From the NCBI RefSeq assembly GCF_001050035.1, contig NZ_CVTA01000021.1:1-55559 (forward strand): a stretch of 55,559 nucleotides of DNA. The letters run 5' to 3'. The notes below the pieces were generated by a model. It did no database searches. It was not told the DNA's origin and saw only the letters and a program-made list of their open reading frames with translations. A program made the translations under genes and the position numbers. Position 1 is the stretch's first letter; each line of letters starts with the position of its first letter. Below are positions 54,411 to 55,559 of the stretch, piece by piece. The stretch is from Mycolicibacterium komanii. Its GTDB lineage: Bacteria > Actinomycetota > Actinomycetes > Mycobacteriales > Mycobacteriaceae.

Positions 54411-54964
54411 ACCTCGGGGTCCGGCCTGCTCCAGCCGAGGATCATGACCGGCAGGCATCCGCCGATCATCAGCACGACCAGCGTCATCAGGCCGCCGGCG
54501 TATGCCATGTCGCGCACGGCATCTGCATCGGCCGTTCGCATCTGCGTCGACGACACGATCAGGTAGAAGATCGGCACCAGCATCAGGTTCTGCGTGACTG
54601 TCAGGCCGATCGATCGTGCGCTGTTGCGCTGCTGGATCTCGTACTCGTCCAGCACGCCGAGTGGCGCGTCGCCCTGCCGACCGGACACGATTTGCAGAGC
54701 GACGAAGGTCGGGAAGAAGATCAGGGTTGCAGGCAGCCAAACCAGTGCGGCTTCTCGAAAACCGAAGGCGCACACGACACTGACACAGACCATGATCGCC
54801 AGCGTGATGGCTAGGATCACAACGAGCGCTCGGCGCCGGCGTTGAGTGCGCCACCGCGGCAGCGAATTCGCGTAGGTGCGTTCGTGTTTGAGGAATCGCC
54901 GTGTGCGGAAGTCCTGGTATCGGTCGATCAAGGTCCGATCAGCCTGTCGGGTCGACGGGGACAT
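54407..54964 (-). CDS. Four-helix membrane protein in XRE-linked unit
   Basis: This 185-residue protein has a basic cytoplasmic head (RYQDFRTRRFLKHERTYANS, RWRTQRRRRA), helices at about 47-68, 72-92, 117-137 and 155-178, and a charged middle loop (GRQGDAPLGVLDEYEIQQRNSARS). GGAGG lies 8 bases before the ATG, and the start lies inside the end of the XRE gene (26-base overlap). Such XRE/membrane-protein pairs are common in actinobacteria without known function. Confidence 0.72.
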   Translation of the reverse strand: MSPSTRQADRTLIDRYQDFRTRRFLKHERTYANSLPRWRTQRRRRALVVILAITLAIMVCVSVVCAFGFREAALVWLPATLIFFPTFVALQIVSGRQGDAPLGVLDEYEIQQRNSARSIGLTVTQNLMLVPIFYLIVSSTQMRTADADAVRDMAYAGGLMTLVVLMIGGCLPVMILGWSRPDPEV

Positions 54965-55250
54965 CGATGTCGCCTCCTTGCGGTCGGGTGTTGGTGCGGT
55001 AGAGCTCGGTCGACAACGGGGCGAACTCCGTGCGGGAGAACACCGCCTCGACGGGCAGACCAAAGACGTCGCAGATACGGAAAGCCAGGTCCAGGCTCGG
55101 ATAATGGTCGCCGCGTTCGAGCGCGCCGACCGTCTGCGGGTTCACGTCGATCAATGCCGCGAGATCGGCTCGCGTCATCCGACGCTCGGCGCGCAGGACA
55201 CCGATGCGGTTGTGAATTGGGAGTGTTTTACCCCTTCTCACCGGACTCAC
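54939..55250 (-). CDS. XRE-family helix-turn-helix regulator
   Basis: This 103-residue protein has a Cro/CI-type HTH: NRIGVLRAERRMTRADLAAL, DVNPQTVGALERGDHYPSLDLAFRICDVFGLP. The GTG at 55250 (MSPVRRGKTL) is preferred over the longer frame starting at 55298, because the extra segment is Cys-rich, uncharacteristic and translated from an AT-rich promoter-like stretch. It overlaps the membrane-protein gene. A palindrome at 55252-55264 directly before the start is a likely autoregulatory site. Confidence 0.82.
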   Translation of the reverse strand: MSPVRRGKTLPIHNRIGVLRAERRMTRADLAALIDVNPQTVGALERGDHYPSLDLAFRICDVFGLPVEAVFSRTEFAPLSTELYRTNTRPQGGDIDVPVDPTG

Positions 55251-55251
55251 A

Positions 55252-55264
55252 CAACATAGTGTTG
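55252..55264. promoter_or_regulatory. Palindrome before the XRE gene
   Basis: CAACATAGTGTTG is an inverted repeat of 5-bp arms about a TAG centre, in an AT-rich stretch rich in AACAC/GTGTT units, starting 2 bases before the XRE start codon. This is a candidate operator for the XRE protein. Confidence 0.4.
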
Positions 55265-55307
55265 GGAAAACACAACGATATGTCAAATAAATACACAACT
55301 GTGCCGG

Positions 55308-55559
55308 TCAGCCGTTGCAAGCGTTTTCCTCATCGCTGTCGGGACTCCCACCGTCGTCGGCTTGCTCGTCGGAGTCGGGACAGTCGGCTTCGTCGTCGTC
55401 GGTGTTGTCGTCGATGAGGTAGCGGTGGGGGTGGTGGTAGTTGTTGGTGCGGGCTTGGCCGGTGTCGAGTTGGGGTGGGGGCCGCCATTGGGTGCGCCCG
55501 TCTTTGCGGTTACGGGTGCGCCAGCCGCCGGGGGTGACGCGGCGGTTGTCGGGCCCGCA
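55308..55559 (-). CDS. 13E12-repeat/DUF222 HNH endonuclease family protein, C-terminal part
   Basis: The 83 visible residues (from the right edge to a TGA at 55308-55310) begin CGPDNRRVTPGGWRTRNRKD and contain TQWRPPPQLDTGQARTNNYH and HPHRYLIDD, followed by an acidic tail. This is the C-terminus of the mycobacterial 13E12 repeat family, which carries DUF222 and an HNH nuclease domain and is often multi-copy and mobile-element associated. The catalytic HNH part is outside the window. Confidence 0.85.
   Translation of the reverse strand, partial: CGPDNRRVTPGGWRTRNRKDGRTQWRPPPQLDTGQARTNNYHHPHRYLIDDNTDDDEADCPDSDEQADDGGSPDSDEENACNG

Overview
The window is GC-rich actinobacterial DNA from a non-tuberculous, probably fast-growing Mycobacterium (Mycolicibacterium). 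Two MspA-type porin genes support this, since the tubercle bacilli lack them. Most of the window is a reverse-complement colinear block of the M. tuberculosis Rv0985c-Rv0946c region: mscL, moaB2, pepD, mprB, mprA, rpmF, an AtuA-like gene, fadE13, accD2, accA2, fadE12, echA7, a DUF1707 gene, a VWA/MoxR pair, purH, purN, perM, Rv0954, Rv0953c, sucD, sucC, an M23 peptidase gene, uvrD1, chorismate mutase and pgi. The ortholog names come from recalled knowledge of that genome, not from a search. No tRNA, rRNA, CRISPR array or insertion sequence was seen.

Layout. 1-3.4 kb: end of a SAF-domain gene, mscL, then two tandem porin genes whose mature coding regions and terminators are identical over 619 bp, and a 52-residue acidic microprotein. 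3.4-7.7 kb: the envelope-stress operon mprA-mprB-pepD-moaB2, with a direct-repeat MprA-type box before mprA. 7.8-16.5 kb: rpmF, and divergently a tightly coupled six-gene acyl-CoA carboxylase operon with the gene content of an acyclic-terpene/branched acyl-CoA pathway. Its promoter carries a strong palindrome. 16.5-23 kb: an HTTM/DUF5819 pair, an SDR, a DUF1707 protein and a MoxR-VWA pair. 23-27 kb: a lipoprotein and a TetR-led operon of small-molecule enzymes (VOC, two SnoaL-like, epimerase, ABM). 27-31.7 kb: purH-purN, perM and the Rv0954 homolog.

31.7-41.9 kb is accessory: an SfnG-like sulfone monooxygenase; a three-gene, 4-nt-overlapping operon of a processive GT2 synthase, a large membrane GT-C transferase and a secreted GH8 glucanase, which looks like a dedicated exopolysaccharide system; a KstR-type operator before an F420-type LLM oxidoreductase; an orphan ModA; and a thiolase-like protein without the thiolase nucleophile. 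41.9-54.3 kb: sucCD, M23 peptidase, a membrane protein with TQ repeats, uvrD1, chorismate mutase, an acyltransferase-3/SGNH protein, a semialdehyde dehydrogenase and pgi. The right end holds an XRE regulator, a membrane protein and a 49-residue microprotein, then the C-terminus of a 13E12/HNH family protein.

The strongest candidates for something undescribed are the GT2/GT-C/GH8 polysaccharide operon, the sequence-homogenised twin porins with an altered constriction, the TetR small-molecule operon, and the HTTM/DUF5819 pair.
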